64,000 nt of DNA from Diphasiastrum complanatum (GCA_029204225.1 CM055098.1:4770107-4834106), one strand, 5' to 3'. Positions 11,001 through 21,870 are shown, counted from the stretch's first letter. The notes: generated by a model from the letters alone, not told the origin. Numbers and translations are program-made.

Positions 11001-11160
11001 TCTCTCAACGTTGGAGGCTGATTCGGATGAGAATTCGCCAGTAGACTCTCATGAGGAAGATGGATCGTCAACTTCTTCAGCTGAAAAAGAAAGTCTTGAT
11101 AATATTTCAAGCACTAAGTTGAGAGAACTTAGTGAAAATTCTATGGAATTTGAATTGTAA
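8036..11160 (+). pseudogene. Broken DUF7869-like gene, possible mobile-element origin
   Basis: Several adjacent frames read as one degenerate protein. From ATG 8036 a Ser-rich N terminus runs to 8164. Frame 1 follows to about 8830 (CLQKLTF, then FFSKTKNDQNYYL). Frame 0 gives VCRKTFKVVHAIGKSRL, AEKLPNF and, near 9183-9296, KIPKSRMSVCSIC with two stops. It continues in 9297-10055 with VIDGMDQKKTLLPHF, LYLQLDNTAREYKN and FLLVGHTHDQIDQMFS, which I recognise from uncharacterised eukaryotic proteins carrying DUF7869. Frame 1 resumes near 10012 (YIKMADEHC), and a tail follows at about 10600-11160 (FWIAKV, HVHWM). I count stops near 8620, 9174, 9240, 9294 and 10318 plus at least three frame changes. 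Introns could explain some breaks but not the stops. Acidic residues in DGMDQ, QLDNT and GHTHDQID hint at a DDE/RNase H-like core; that is inference. Confidence 0.6.
8095..8203 (+). repeat. 40-bp inverted repeat plus 19-bp direct repeat (snap-back duplication)
   Basis: 8095-8134 is repeated inverted at 8145-8184 with one mismatch and a 10-base loop (AAGGTGACTC). The 19 bases at 8126-8144 recur directly at 8185-8203 with one mismatch. The net addition is 59 bp, which moves the reading frame from the one starting at ATG 8036 to the one used from 8164 on. This is the signature of a fold-back template switch during DNA replication. Confidence 0.85.
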
Positions 11161-11984
11161 AAAATATATATACATGATTTATTTTCAGTGTTTTCAAAAT
11201 TTGTGGATTTATTGTAACTGGCTTCAAATGTATTCTATGGATTGTTCTCATAAACGTTGATTTAGAATTTCAAAACACCATAAACTTTTGTATATTTTGC
11301 ATATTTTGAACATTTTTTATTTTCAGGATTTTATTAATTTTTTATTTTTATTTTTTTGCAAAAGGGCATATTGTTTGCCAAAAAAATTTGTGGTTTTCAA
11401 AATAAATTTCATGAAAAATCATGTTTTTGGCAAAAATTAAAAAATCAAAAAACAGTTACCCGTTTTTAGGATATTGTTCCATTTCAAAAGATTTCGTGTT
11501 GTTGGTTTTGTTGATGGAAATAAAACTAAGGGAGGCCCATTATGTCATTCCTTCATGGTCAAGTCATCAAGTGATGATGATATCTTATGGCAAGATGGAG
11601 ATGGAGGCTCATTCATGGATGTTTATGGTGGAGACATATCAAGAAAGGACAAAGATGGAGGACACATGCAAGCATTGGTTGATTACTCACATTTATTATT
11701 TGGTTGCTGTTATTTTCTAGAGAATTCATAGTTGGAAGCATGGAGGAGTGATAGCATTTACATTCTATTTGGTTCTTTATGTTCTTGTTACATCTCGATA
11801 TGTAAAATTGATGTAAGAAATAGTGAAGCATCCAATATGGATTAGATATTTTTGGAAACTTAGGCAAGTTGAGAAGGTTGAATTTGAACCTACTCTAATT
11901 GGTTAGTAGAGATGCATTGACTCTAGTCATGTTAGATCCAGGTCTAGAAGAGATCTAGAAACTTCCATAAGTAGATAAGCTTGT
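11161..11984 (+). other. No gene seen; AT-rich, then probable left part of an old LTR
   Basis: 11161-11470 is AT-rich with no coding sequence. From about 11470 the sequence looks like a retroelement end. It is interrupted at 11989 by the chromovirus insertion and continues at 15507 with a TATA-like CTATTATAAATAG. I could not define its termini. Confidence 0.4.
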
Positions 11985-11989
11985 GTAAG
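11985..11989. other. Target-site duplication GTAAG (left copy)
   Basis: The same five bases occur at 15502-15506, directly outside the other LTR. Confidence 0.85.
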
Positions 11990-12479
11990 TGTAAAGACCA
12001 CTAGGGACACTCCCCTAAGATGAGGATAGGAAAACACAAGAGAGACTGTGGAGCAAAACCACCCAACCATTCCTAGACCCCTCTTGGAGAATCCTCCTGG
12101 ATCTAGCCCCCAAGTCATGCCAATGTGACAGCAAGAGGAAAAGAGCTCATCAGGTAACCTAGACCAAGTCGTCGATGGAATAATCTCTACCTCAATATAT
12201 AGAGAGTAGGATCATGTGCATAAGCACATGCAATTCCCTTGCAGGTCAACTATAAATAGGTTATAGCTCTTCATGCATACCTCATGCCTATATCAGTCAC
12301 ATGTACATGCACTACTCCATATGTCTCAATTAGAGTGTTTGGGTCCTCTCAAGGTCATTAGTCATCAACAGGCCTCGATGTGGAATTAGATCTAGGCGTG
12401 ACCAATAATCTCGAATACTGGAGGGCCGGTCTACCATATTAGGACTATTCTAGGTCCTTAACTGAATATGGCCATAACA
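11990..12479 (-). repeat. 3' LTR of the chromovirus-derived element (490 bp)
   Basis: Read on the minus strand it starts TGTTATGGCC and ends GGTCTTTACA, so it has TG...CA ends. On the minus strand CTCTATATATTG near 12200 may be the TATA box. It is 96% identical to 15012-15501. Confidence 0.9.
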
Positions 12480-12692
12480 TTCTTCCTCCCTTAAACAGGT
12501 TCTGTCCTCAGAACGGGAAAATAAAAACATGAAACTATTCCTTAAGCTTTCAAATCTTTCCCATTGATCATTATTCTTAGTCCGATCTTTCCATTTGAAT
12601 AAGCACTTAGACATGTGCTTATTCAGATACACTAAGCTATAAATCTTCCAAATGGGTTGATCTATTCCAAAACAAAAGTTCATCACCTTCAT
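12480..12692 (-). pseudogene. Chromodomain-like C terminus of Ty3 integrase, with polypurine tract
   Basis: The last about 70 codons before the 3' LTR read FKWKDRTKNNDQWERFESL and then SEDRTCLREEE. This has the aromatic-W-K...W-E spacing of the chromodomain at the C terminus of chromovirus integrases, which directs insertion to marked chromatin. The reading frame is open here but has no intact integrase upstream. The purine-rich AAGGGAGGAAGAA at 12480-12495 (minus) abuts the LTR and is the plus-strand primer. Related fragments lie at 44540-44750 and 63757-63990. Confidence 0.6.
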
Positions 12693-14996
12693 GTAATCCT
12701 AATTACATACTAGGTGGATTAACTTCTTCATTTCAGAGATCAAATCCAAAAGCTAAAGAAATTCCAGTTCAATTTCTTGTAGAAAATAATGCATCTTGAT
12801 ACCAGTATTCTTAGAATATCCAAATATTCTAAAATACCACAATTCAATCATCTAAAATCTCTAGGAGATCCATCAAGTCTCAGACAATCATAACTCAAAC
12901 CAGAGTACTGCAGTTACTCTAATGAGTTAACAGCCCCATTTCTAGCATCATATGCAAGAAATCAGCATCTATTTGTATCTTAATAAATTTATATGTCTCC
13001 TACAAAACTGGAGATATAGACTGAACTTTGTACATAAGCACTTATAACTACAATTTGTAAAGAAATCAATTCCTCATAAGTAACCAATTACTTAATGGAA
13101 AGGCCTGTGAGATCCATACAATCTCAAGTATGCACTGGAGTAAAGGAATTTAGAGTTCAAATAACAGATCTAAATCCTTGACTCACCCAATTGATCAAGA
13201 ATTACTTATTATCTTAAGAATTTTCACATTTTCCTATAATCTTCAAATGACTTTTAAGTATCAGTTTATGATCCATCAATCATAAACATTTAGAATCTTA
13301 TGATTCGTCAATCATAATTTACAGGATTCTAAAACCATACTTATACTGGAGTATATGTACAACATACAACTCAGGAAATATAAGAATCATTCTGAAATCT
13401 TTTCCACAAGGAAAATCACTGGATTCCAATAATATTCTTCCAACCCAATTCTTAATCAGATTATGAGTTTCAAATTCTACAGTTCCATTCCCAACTGTGG
13501 ATGCAGGTGAATTTCACCACTTGGACACATACTAGTAGTGCAAGACTTTCCAAAACCCTGGTTTATGGGCATGCAACATGCTATAGCTCTAGGAGACACC
13601 ATGCAAATGCATGCAAGCCAAGTCCAAAAGGTAAGGCCTTATTCACGCATGAGCCACACAAGCCCTATCCAAAAAAAATTCAAAGCAAAAAGAAATTTAG
13701 GTTAGCCAACAATTCCTTCACTCGATACAGCCACAACTGATGCATGTCCTCTTTCCTCATACTGTTATCAAAGGAAGAGTGGCCCTACTGCCCTATTGGA
13801 TCATACAGATCGCGCTTTCAAAGATTAGAAACAGCCAAGTAGACAGCGGCACACTCTTTTTCCCTACAGATCAGGAGGCTTCTCGAGCAACTGCCAATCA
13901 CGCCATACCACGGTTTTCCCAGCGCTTTCCAAGTCATAACAAGATTACAACCTGTCTGGCTGATCTCAGAACATTCCAGGTTTTCAATTAGCACGCCGAC
14001 AAGCATGCATCAACTGGAATGAAACCAGGTTAAATGATGCTAAATCAGCTTTTATCTCACAGCACACCCATGTACTGCTCACAAACACTCATGGGAAGAG
14101 AGGTGAAGGTTGCACAAATAATTCTGTAGGAGATCTACAATGGTTTCTAGGAATAAAAAAGGTTTGCGATTCAACACCAGGCAAACCACGGTCCCTCCCT
14201 CCAATCAAAAGCTAGAGGGAAGATATAACGAGGTAGAACCAGAATTCAGAGGCTTCTCACAGATGGGTCACTACAGAGGCTTCTTCACAAGCATTAACCA
14301 TTCTAGATTGTTATGACAAATTCCCCCAATTTCCAATGAGCTCCAAAATTCTAGAAATAGAGAAATTCCATAACCCATCCATTAACAAGTAATAGATGCT
14401 CATGAGGGTGGTTAAATCTCTCGGCTTTATTCTGCTATAGGAAAAACAGAACTGGAATCCCCAATCTATGCTCTACAGGTTGCATGTTCCAACAGAGAAT
14501 TAGCTTTTTTCAAAAGCTCTCAATCCTCACATGCAATCATGAGATTCACGAGTTTTATCAGCTAGCTGGTTATTTCACCAAGATTGGTCAATCCAAATTA
14601 ATCTATCCATAACTCGGCTAGTCCTATATGAATCTAACTCCGTAGAACATTATGGTCCTATGCATGTTACTCAATCTAGCAGATTTAAGATATACACCAG
14701 CAACAAGATCTTTCACAATAAATCCTTCTACATTAATTGGAAGCTTCTCCAAGAAAATAAGAAATTACAAATGAATTCACACTAGTTCCAAGCATCTTTC
14801 ACAAAAATGGAACATGTAGAAGAGCACTCTACCACCAATTTTGAAAAGCGTGCCAGACAATCGAAATTAGCGAACCTCAAATTCGAACTTCTCTTGAAAA
14901 AATCAACACTCCAAACCAAGATGCAAATCCAAGTGCTTCCTACTTCCAATTCATTGTAGAGCTTGTTTTAATCCCATCCAAGACCGCATCTTAGCC

Positions 14997-15011
14997 GGGC
15001 TCTAATACCAA
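14997..15011 (-). other. Primer binding site, initiator tRNA-Met type (one mismatch)
   Basis: On the minus strand TGGTATTAGAGCCCG directly follows the end of the 5' LTR. It differs from the consensus TGGTATCAGAGC at one base. Confidence 0.85.
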
Positions 15012-15501
15012 TGTAAAGACCACTAGGGACAATCCCCTAAGATGAAGATAGGAAAACACAAGAGAGACTGTGGAGCAAAACCACCCAACCATTCATATAC
15101 CCCTCTTGGAGAATCCTCCTGGATCTAGCCCCCAAGCCATGCCAATGTGACAGCAAGAGGAAAAGAGCTCATCAGGTAACCTAGACCAAGTCATCGACGG
15201 AATAATCTCTACCTCAATATATAGAGAGTAGGATCCTGTGCACGAGCACATGCAATTCCCATGCAGGTCAACTATAAATAGGTTACAGCTCTTCATGCAT
15301 ACCTCATGCCTATATTAGTCACATGTACATGCACTACTCCATATGTCTCAATTAGAGTGTTTGGTTCCTCTCAAGGTCATTAGTCACCAACAGGCCTCGA
15401 TGTGGAATTAAATCTAGGCGTGACCAATAATCTCAAATACTGGAGGGCCGGCCTACCATATTAGGACTATTCCAGGTCCTTAACCGAATATGGCCATAAC
15501 A
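15012..15501 (-). repeat. 5' LTR of the chromovirus-derived element (490 bp)
   Basis: Exactly the same length as the left LTR and 96% identical. It is followed on the plus strand by the GTAAG target duplication. Confidence 0.9.
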
Positions 15502-15506
15502 GTAAG

Positions 15507-15884
15507 AGCATCCAAATAGGGAAAGAGGCTATTATAAATAGGTTACAAGTGTGGGAGGAATTCATCTCTCTCATTCTTCTATCATTCATTCTTATGGAAG
15601 ATATCTCTTTGGGTTCTACATCCATTTTTTGCATATTTGTGATGATATAGTGGATTCTTGTGTATAGAATGCTATTTTTCTTATGTGTATGAGTTCCCAC
15701 ATGTAAGTATTGTTGTTGTATGATTTTTGTATGGACAACTTACGTGAGTGTTTTTGACAAGTTCTTATTGAGTTTACATCTTCTATGTATACTAGATGCA
15801 AAATTTCTACATTGTTAATGATGCTAGATGTGTTATCCATATTAGCCAAAGATCAAAGGGCATAAATCGATCTTTGTGATCTAT
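15507..15884 (+). other. Right part of the interrupted old LTR-like sequence
   Basis: CTATTATAAATAGG at about 15528 resembles an LTR TATA box and is followed by a pyrimidine-rich, untranslated-looking stretch. It probably joins the sequence ending at 11984. No gene is seen. Confidence 0.4.
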
Positions 15885-16167
15885 TTTTTTTAAATACTAA
15901 GCACTCTTCTCAATTTTATTTGATAGATAATATGGGAACAAAGGTTTCATTGAAGTCAAATACCTTCTATTATGTGTATCTCTTTGCTACCAATCGTGCA
16001 TTATGCTTGTCAAATGTCCCATCTAACTTGTACTTCACTTTGTAGATCCATGTGATGCCTCTCAGTTTATGATCTTCGATTAGATCTTATGTGTCATTCT
16101 TTATGATAGATGCATGACTTTTCTCCGGTGATCACTTAGCAACTTTCTCATAAGATTTGATAATGTT
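15885..16167 (-). pseudogene. Ty1/copia reverse transcriptase relic, N-terminal part
   Basis: On the minus strand the reading is SYEKVAK, SIIKNDT, a stop, GITWIYKVKYKLDGTFDKHN, ARLVAKRYT, two stops, then DFNETFVPIL. This is the copia RT start, normally WVYKVK...ARLVAKGF...ETFSPV. Stops replace the Trp and Gln/Glu codons. The left end runs into noncoding DNA near 15885. The upstream part of the same old element is probably at 23320-23640, split off by the A1 insertion. Confidence 0.75.
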
Positions 16168-16172
16168 AATGT
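16168..16172. other. Target-site duplication AATGT (left copy)
   Basis: The same five bases recur at 22135-22139, directly after the 3' LTR of copia element A1. Confidence 0.75.
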
Positions 16173-16424
16173 AGTTAAAATAGCAATGATCGACTTATAC
16201 AGTGCTTTCTTATTTTGACGGCACCACGTGTGCTTAGTTCTATAATTATCGGGCCGTCTTTCTCTTACAAGCCCTTTGAGTGCTTTTAAGTAACTCTATC
16301 TTTGTACTTACTGATCAGTTGAATATACAATTTGTGGAGAGCAATTTTGTTGTCTTGTCTTGTTGCACTTGACATTGTGATGTGGTGATTGATCCGTTCA
16401 GGTGCTTAAACTATTTTCTTAACT
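16173..16424 (+). repeat. 5' LTR of A1 with AGTTAA...TTAACT ends
   Basis: 252 bp, the same length as the 3' LTR. The ends are a perfect 6-bp inverted repeat AGTTAA/TTAACT, instead of the usual TG...CA. The boundaries are fixed by where the two copies diverge, by the AATGT duplication outside, by the adjoining primer site, and by the purine tract at the other LTR. Confidence 0.8.
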
Positions 16425-16438
16425 TGGTACGAAAGCCC
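16425..16438 (+). other. Degenerate primer binding site of A1
   Basis: TGGTACGAAAGCCC directly follows the LTR and matches the tRNA-Met site TGGTATCAGAGCCC with a few changes. A2 has TGGTCTTAGAGC in the same place. Confidence 0.65.
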
Positions 16439-17652
16439 TTGGTGGCTAGAATCACTGGACAAGAACAAAGAGCTGCAAATTCACGACGGTTTGTTGGCTA
16501 GGAAGCACAAAACTGAGTCTGTGGAGATTCGTGGATTAGCTCAGAACTGTAAGAAGACTTAGAGGCAGGGAATTGTTAGCTGAATTAGAGGGCAAGCAGA
16601 TTGAAGCTAGAAATTCTTCTGGAGGGTTGCTTGGCGTTTGTGATTGGTTTGAATCGAATACCATTTGAAGAGCGGTTTCGAGTAAAATATTGCTTATTGT
16701 AGGGGGACCTCAGAGGGATAGGTAGCTGCTCAGTTCTATTTTCAAGAAGTTCAGATAGAGCCAAAATATCTTCTTCTTTGACAGTTAGGGTTTCAAGAAG
16801 GCAAAAAGCATTTCTCTCTCAAAATAAATCCATTTTTGAAGTTGTGAAAAGCCAGGAGTGGGCACCCTGCTACTGTTATGGTTGTGTGGAGAGGTCGTGG
16901 GCGGTAGTGGATCAGCCAGTGTGCAGGAGTGAAGTAATCACAAATTTCCATAGTGAGGATATAAAGGCTTGGAGCTACCATCACTGAGAGAGGAGGGAGG
17001 CGCAGAAGTCGTGCGCGTTGAGTGAGACCAGAAACTCCGTGCTTCGAAGTGCGTAGCGACTGGAGGACAAACCTTCAAGGCACACAAATGCGCAGGATCG
17101 TTGGATGGAGGTCCATCGTGATCAACGGATATGATTGAAAGTTTGAAAGACTATACCAGCCGTCAGATTAAGACTAGTGGTGGAGAAGGGCTTTGAAAGG
17201 GCCCTGAAGAATTGAAAGGCAAAATAGGCCATCTTTTCATTAAAAATTTTCAAACTGAAAAAATTGTTGGATCCCAAGTTTTTTGAAAGGTGAAGTTTCT
17301 TCACATTGAAGAAACAGTTCAAAAACCCAAATTGCCCTTATTGTCACCTCCTTTAGCCTATTTTGGCCAAACGAAGGGCACCCTGACTGTACCTGCAAGT
17401 ACGGTACACCAAAACAGAGTGATTGCCGTGGAGAAAGTATTCGAAGTGCGCTAGAATTGATTTCAACATTCCAATGGGCAGGGAGCTGAGAGCTGGTGAC
17501 AAGAAGCATTTCGGAAAGCCACGCCAGTTTGGCTTTCAATTTGGCGAAAGAGCAGCAGGTGGCCTGGTAAGCCAAAAATTGCAAGTCATTATTTTTTATT
17601 TTTGACATCACGGTTGGCTTCGACATACACTTTATAGCCTCCAGGTGGAGTT
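16439..17652 (+). other. Untranslated leader of A1
   Basis: About 1.2 kb without a credible ORF. Its last 450 bp match the leader of A2 (about 39420-39900), including GGCCAAACGAAGGGC and CAAGTACGGT. Confidence 0.6.
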
Positions 17653-19238
17653 TTGAGCAGTTTGGAAATGGCAAACATCAATGAGGCAATTTTGGGTGAT
17701 GCAAGCAAACTTGATGGGGCTTCTAACTACAACATCTGGAAATTCAAAATGAAGAGCATTTTGATGGAGAAAGAGTTATGGGAGATCGTGGTAGGTACCG
17801 AAGTCCGGCCAAATACCACTCCAGATGACATGAGGGACTTTGATAAAAAGGTGTAGAGAGCACTGTCCTTGATCAATTTTTCAGTGAAAGACCATGTGAT
17901 CACTCATATAAGTGATGCCACGACGGCTAGGGGAGCTTGGGAAGCTCTTAAAATGCAATTTCAAACTTGCAATCCAGCTCGGGCCATGTTCTTGAAGTCG
18001 AGATTGAACGCAGTAAGGATGGAAGAAAGTGAATCAGTGGGATCTTTCTTCACCAGGATAAAGGAGCTGAGAGATCAACTTGTGACAATTGGAGAACCAA
18101 TTAGGGACGTTGAATTGGTATATACCACAATGAGCGGTGTCTCAGAAGGGCTACAGATGTTTGTGAGCGGCATTACTTCGAGGGAGAGATTGCCTACTTT
18201 TGAAGACTTCCACGGAATCATGTTGCAGGAAGAGCAGCATTGCGAAGTGGTGAAGTCAAGGCAAACCCCACAGGAGGATCAAGCCTTGCTTGCTAAAGGC
18301 AAGCAGAAAGGATGGAAGAGGATTCCCAAGAAATCTAAGGATGATGATGACGAGGGAGAGTCGTCATCAAAGGCGAAAAAGAATAAGAAAGGCAAATGTT
18401 ACTATTGCCACAAACCAGGTCATTGGGCACACGAGTGTTACAAGAAGAAAGCGGACATAAAGGCGAGAAAAGTGACGCAACAAGGCAATATTGTCGAAGA
18501 TGATGGAGAAGATGATGAGACAAGTGTCTTCTCATCGGCATTGGCATCCCAGGTTGATGATGGTGCCAAATGGTTCGTAGATTTAGGTGCCACAAGGCAT
18601 ATGATTGGAAAACGTGATTGGTTTGAGAAATTCTCACCAATCCATGATGGGGATAAGGTCACTCAAGCCAATGGGGAGGAATGTCAAATATAGGGTGTGG
18701 GCAATGTACCTGTGCAGTTTCCTGATGGTAAAATCAAGAACATCCCTAATGTGCTTTATGTTCCTGGACTCAAAAAGAGTTTGCTTTTTGTTGGAGTAAT
18801 GGCTAATCAACATCTTAAGGTCTAATTTGTCAAGGATGGATGCCTTATGAGGGATATGAACCACAATCATAAAGTGGTGGCGAAAGGTTATAGAGATAGT
18901 AACTGTGGCCTTTATAAATTGGATGCTGCAAAACCAGGAGAATATGGTTTGGCTATCTCAACAGCATATCAATCTGAGTTGTGGCACAGAAGACTTGGTC
19001 ACTTGAACTATGGAACCTTAAGATTGATGGCGAAGCTGAAAATGGTAATAGGGTTATCGGCATTGCAGGATGATCATCATGCAATGTGTGAAGGATGCAT
19101 CATGGAAAAGCATCACAGGGAGACATTCAAGAAAGGTGGAGTTGCAAGAGCTAAGAAACCGCTGGAACTTATTCACAGCGACTTGTGCGGCCCAATGAAG
19201 ACCATGTTGTTGGGAAAAGCTTATTATTTTATGACTTA
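17653..19238 (+). pseudogene. A1 gag, protease, GAG_pre-integrase and integrase start
   Basis: One frame runs through with stops at 17854 (TAG), 18691 (TAG) and 18823 (TAA). ATG 17668 (MANINEAIL) fits the usual copia Gag start; ATG 17653 is five codons earlier. LDGASNYNIWKFKMK and then the UBN2-type region (LKSRLNAVRMEE...FFTRIKELRDQL) make up Gag. A CCHC knuckle, CYYCHKPGHWAHEC, lies at 18397-18438 for RNA binding. The protease site reads WFVDLGATRHM at 18571, with Leu for the catalytic-loop Ser. ELWHRRLGHLN...CEGC is the GAG_pre-integrase zinc-binding part, and LIHSDLCGPM begins the integrase. Coding breaks off at 19238, mid-codon, where an inverted block begins. The stops at 17854 and 18691 are also present in A2. 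Confidence 0.85.
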
Positions 19239-20925
19239 CTTGCATAAGTTGGCTTTGATAGAACAAGTGAGGGTCTCATCATTGCCCGTGATAATGATAT
19301 CATCAACGTAAAGTACAATCAAGGCAATGTTATCTTCGTTCATAAGAACATAAATATTTGGATCTGAATTTGTTCTTACAAAACCATGAGAAAGAAAGTA
19401 ATTGTCAATGCATCCATACCATGCGCGTGGCTCTTGCTTAAAGCCATAAAGTGCTTTGCGCAATCTACATACCTTCTGTTCTTGTCCTTTTTCCATGAAG
19501 CCCTGCGCTTGGACCATGTAAACTTCTTCCTCTAAGTCACCATTCAAAAATGCGGACTTCACATCCATTTGATGGATCTTCCATCCAAAATGAGATGGTA
19601 AGGCAATGATAAGGCGTAGCGTAGTCCACTTAGCCACTGGAGCAAATGTCTCTTCATAGTCAATTCCTTTATTTTGCTCATAACCCTTCACTACTAGGCG
19701 TGCCTTATGCTTTGCTATCGTGCCATCCGCATGAAACTTTGTTCTAAACACCCATTTGTTGTCAATGGGTTTCTTCCCAAGTGGTAGATCAACTAACTCC
19801 CATGTATCATGCCTGTGGATGGATTCCATCTCCTCTTCCATTGCCCTTTGCCACTCTTTGTGATCTTTTGCCTCATCAAAGGTTGATGGCTCTCGACACT
19901 TCAAAATGTCACTCATTAGGGCATAGTTCACATGATAACGATCGGGAGACTTCCTTTCCCGCATTGATCTTCTCACTTCTCCTTGTGTGCTAGATCCTGA
20001 TTGATTTAGCTTTGCATCCTTCATGATCTTCTCATACCATTTTGGTATCTTAGATTCAGGTAATACACTACATGGAGAGTATGTATCCCAAGGAATGTCC
20101 AAGTAATGTCTCTTACTTCCAGCCGGTTTCTCCTTTATTGCTCCTATTGGCAAGTACCTCCCCCTAGGCTCTTGAATAGGTGGTGTCCTTTCATACTCGC
20201 TCTCTCGACTCTCATCTTCACGTGCATAATCTTGTGGAGCGTCTTCTTCATCTTCTTCTTCCAAAATTGTGGGAAGTCTTTTGATGCTTTTGTTTGCATG
20301 GTCTTCATCTTCATACCTATGCGTCTCATCAAAGATCACATCTTTGCTAATGTGAATCTTGTTCATTACAGGATCAAAACACTTGTATGCCTTCGTCCTC
20401 TTGTCATAACCGACGAAGATACACTTGATTGCTTTGGCATCAAGTTTCTTTCGCTCCTCCTTTGGCACATGTACATAGGCCTTACATCCAATGACACGAA
20501 ACTTGTCGATTTTTGGCCTTATTCCTGTAAATGCTTTTTTGGGAGTCACATTTGGAACCGCAACTGTAGGTCTCCTGTTTTGCAAGAACGTTGCTGCACT
20601 GCACGCTTCCAACCAAAGTGAATCGGTCAAGACCATTTGCTTCATCATGGACGATGCACTCTCCATAGTAGTCCTGTTTTTCCTTTCAGCTACACCATTA
20701 CTATGCAGCGTGTGTGACTGTGTGAATTGTCTTTTGATGCCGTGTTCCTTGCAAAAGTCCTCAAAATCATCAGATTTGTATTCGTCCCCTCTATCAGATC
20801 TTAGCACTTTAATGCGTGCATCCAGTTGGTTCTCTACCAAAGTCTTGAACTCCTTGAAGCAAGCAAAAGCGTCAGATTTCTTCTTCAAGAAATAAATCCA
20901 TGTCCTCCTAGAGTAATCATCTATG
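19239..20925 (-). CDS. Inverted block of A1: integrase core and reverse transcriptase, open frame
   Basis: The minus strand is open for 550 codons from ATG 20888 to 19236, and the homologous reading extends back to 20925. From its start it gives IDDYSRRTW, LRSDRGDEY and NGVAERKNR, the D-D-E sites of a copia integrase. An acidic linker follows, then RT: NKWVFRTK, ARLVVKGY, HQMDVKSAFLNG, KALYGFKQ and the active-site YVDDIIITG. Integrase joins the cDNA to the genome; RT makes it. The block fits exactly between plus-strand codons 19237-19238 and 20926, so inverting it would give one continuous frame. It cannot work as it stands, since it lacks the integrase N terminus and the RT C terminus. It has no stop or frameshift, unlike the rest of A1. 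Confidence 0.85.
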
Positions 20926-21791
20926 GAGATGACAGATTTAGATCTTATGCACTATTGCTTGGGTGTCGAGGTATGGCAAACTGGCAGTGATATCAGGTTA
21001 TGTCAAAACAAGTATGTGGGCGAGATATTGGAGAGATTTCACATGACAGAGTGCAAACCTTCCATCACCCCTTGCGAAGCTGGTAAGAAATTATCTCGTA
21101 TTGATGATAGTGCACATGTTGACGCTACTCGATTTCGTCAGCTAGTTGGGAGTTTGATATATCTTATGACTACACGTCCTGATATCTGCTATGCTATAAG
21201 TTTGATTAGCCAATTCATGTCATCACCCACTATAGACCATTGGAAAGTTGCAAAAAGGACTTTGAGGTATGTGAAAGGTACACCTAACCTTGGCCTAATC
21301 TACAAAAGACAAAGTATTTTACCTAAGTTGCAGGGTTATGTTGACGTTGATTGGGCAGGAAGTATAGATGATAGAAAGTCAACAACAGGTTATGCCTCCG
21401 ATTTTGGTAGTTGTTGTTTTTCATGGTCTAGCAAGAAGCAAGATACAATTTCTCTTTAGAAGCCGAATATAAAGCGTTAAGTTCTGCTACTCAGGAAGCT
21501 GTTTGGCTACGTAAGTTGTCATGTGAGATTGGCATGAAAAAGGTAAATACTACTGTTATTTTTTGTGACAGTCAAAGTGGAATACAATTGGCTAAGAATC
21601 TTGTCTTTCACGCAAGGACAAAACATATTGAGGTAAAATATCACTTTGTGCGTGAGAAGCTACAATCTGAAGATATAAGTCTTGTACACTGTTCTACGTT
21701 GTTACAAGTTGCTGATATATTTATGAAAGCTTTAAGTAAAGAAAAGTTTGAGACTTTAAGAGCCAAACTTGGCTTAGATTTGGTTATGTAA
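20926..21791 (+). pseudogene. A1 RT C terminus and RNase H
   Basis: The plus strand resumes with EMTDLDLMHYCLGVEVWQ, the region that normally follows the copia RT active site. It continues through QLVGSLIYL and TRPDICYAI to RNase H: DVDWAGSIDDRKSTTGY (first Asp), SWSSKKQ, AEAEYKAL (Glu) and FCDSQSGIQLAKN (second Asp). RNase H removes the RNA template. A frameshift lies near 21456, where SLSTAEAEY is expected; from there the reading moves to another frame and ends at 21791 (LGLDLVM). The ADIFMKALSKEKFE end is typical for copia. Confidence 0.85.
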
Positions 21792-21870
21792 AAAGCCTTT
21801 ACTTGTAATACTATCATGGAGGTATGTTCCATGAATAGAGTAAACTCTAAAATAAAGAGAGACATTGATC

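Larger units (their letters stand above)
11990..15501 (-). mobile_element. Decayed chromovirus-derived Ty3 element with both LTRs and target duplication
   Basis: Two 490-bp direct repeats bound a 2.5-kb interior. The 5-bp sequence GTAAG flanks both sides (11985-11989 and 15502-15506), so both ends are original. The minus orientation is shown by a primer site next to the right LTR, a purine tract next to the left LTR, and a chromodomain-like C terminus just before the left LTR. The LTRs differ at 20 of 490 positions (96% identity). The interior is far too short for a full gag-pol and has no long ORF. A weak RNase H-like string (REKECAAVYLAV) is readable near 13850. It is a non-autonomous deletion derivative, nested in an older LTR-like sequence. 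Confidence 0.9.

Noticed and set aside
17240-17674. 144-codon minus-strand ORF in the A1 leader
   Set aside because: Lies antisense to the leader and gag start; the matching stretch in A2 does not keep it open.
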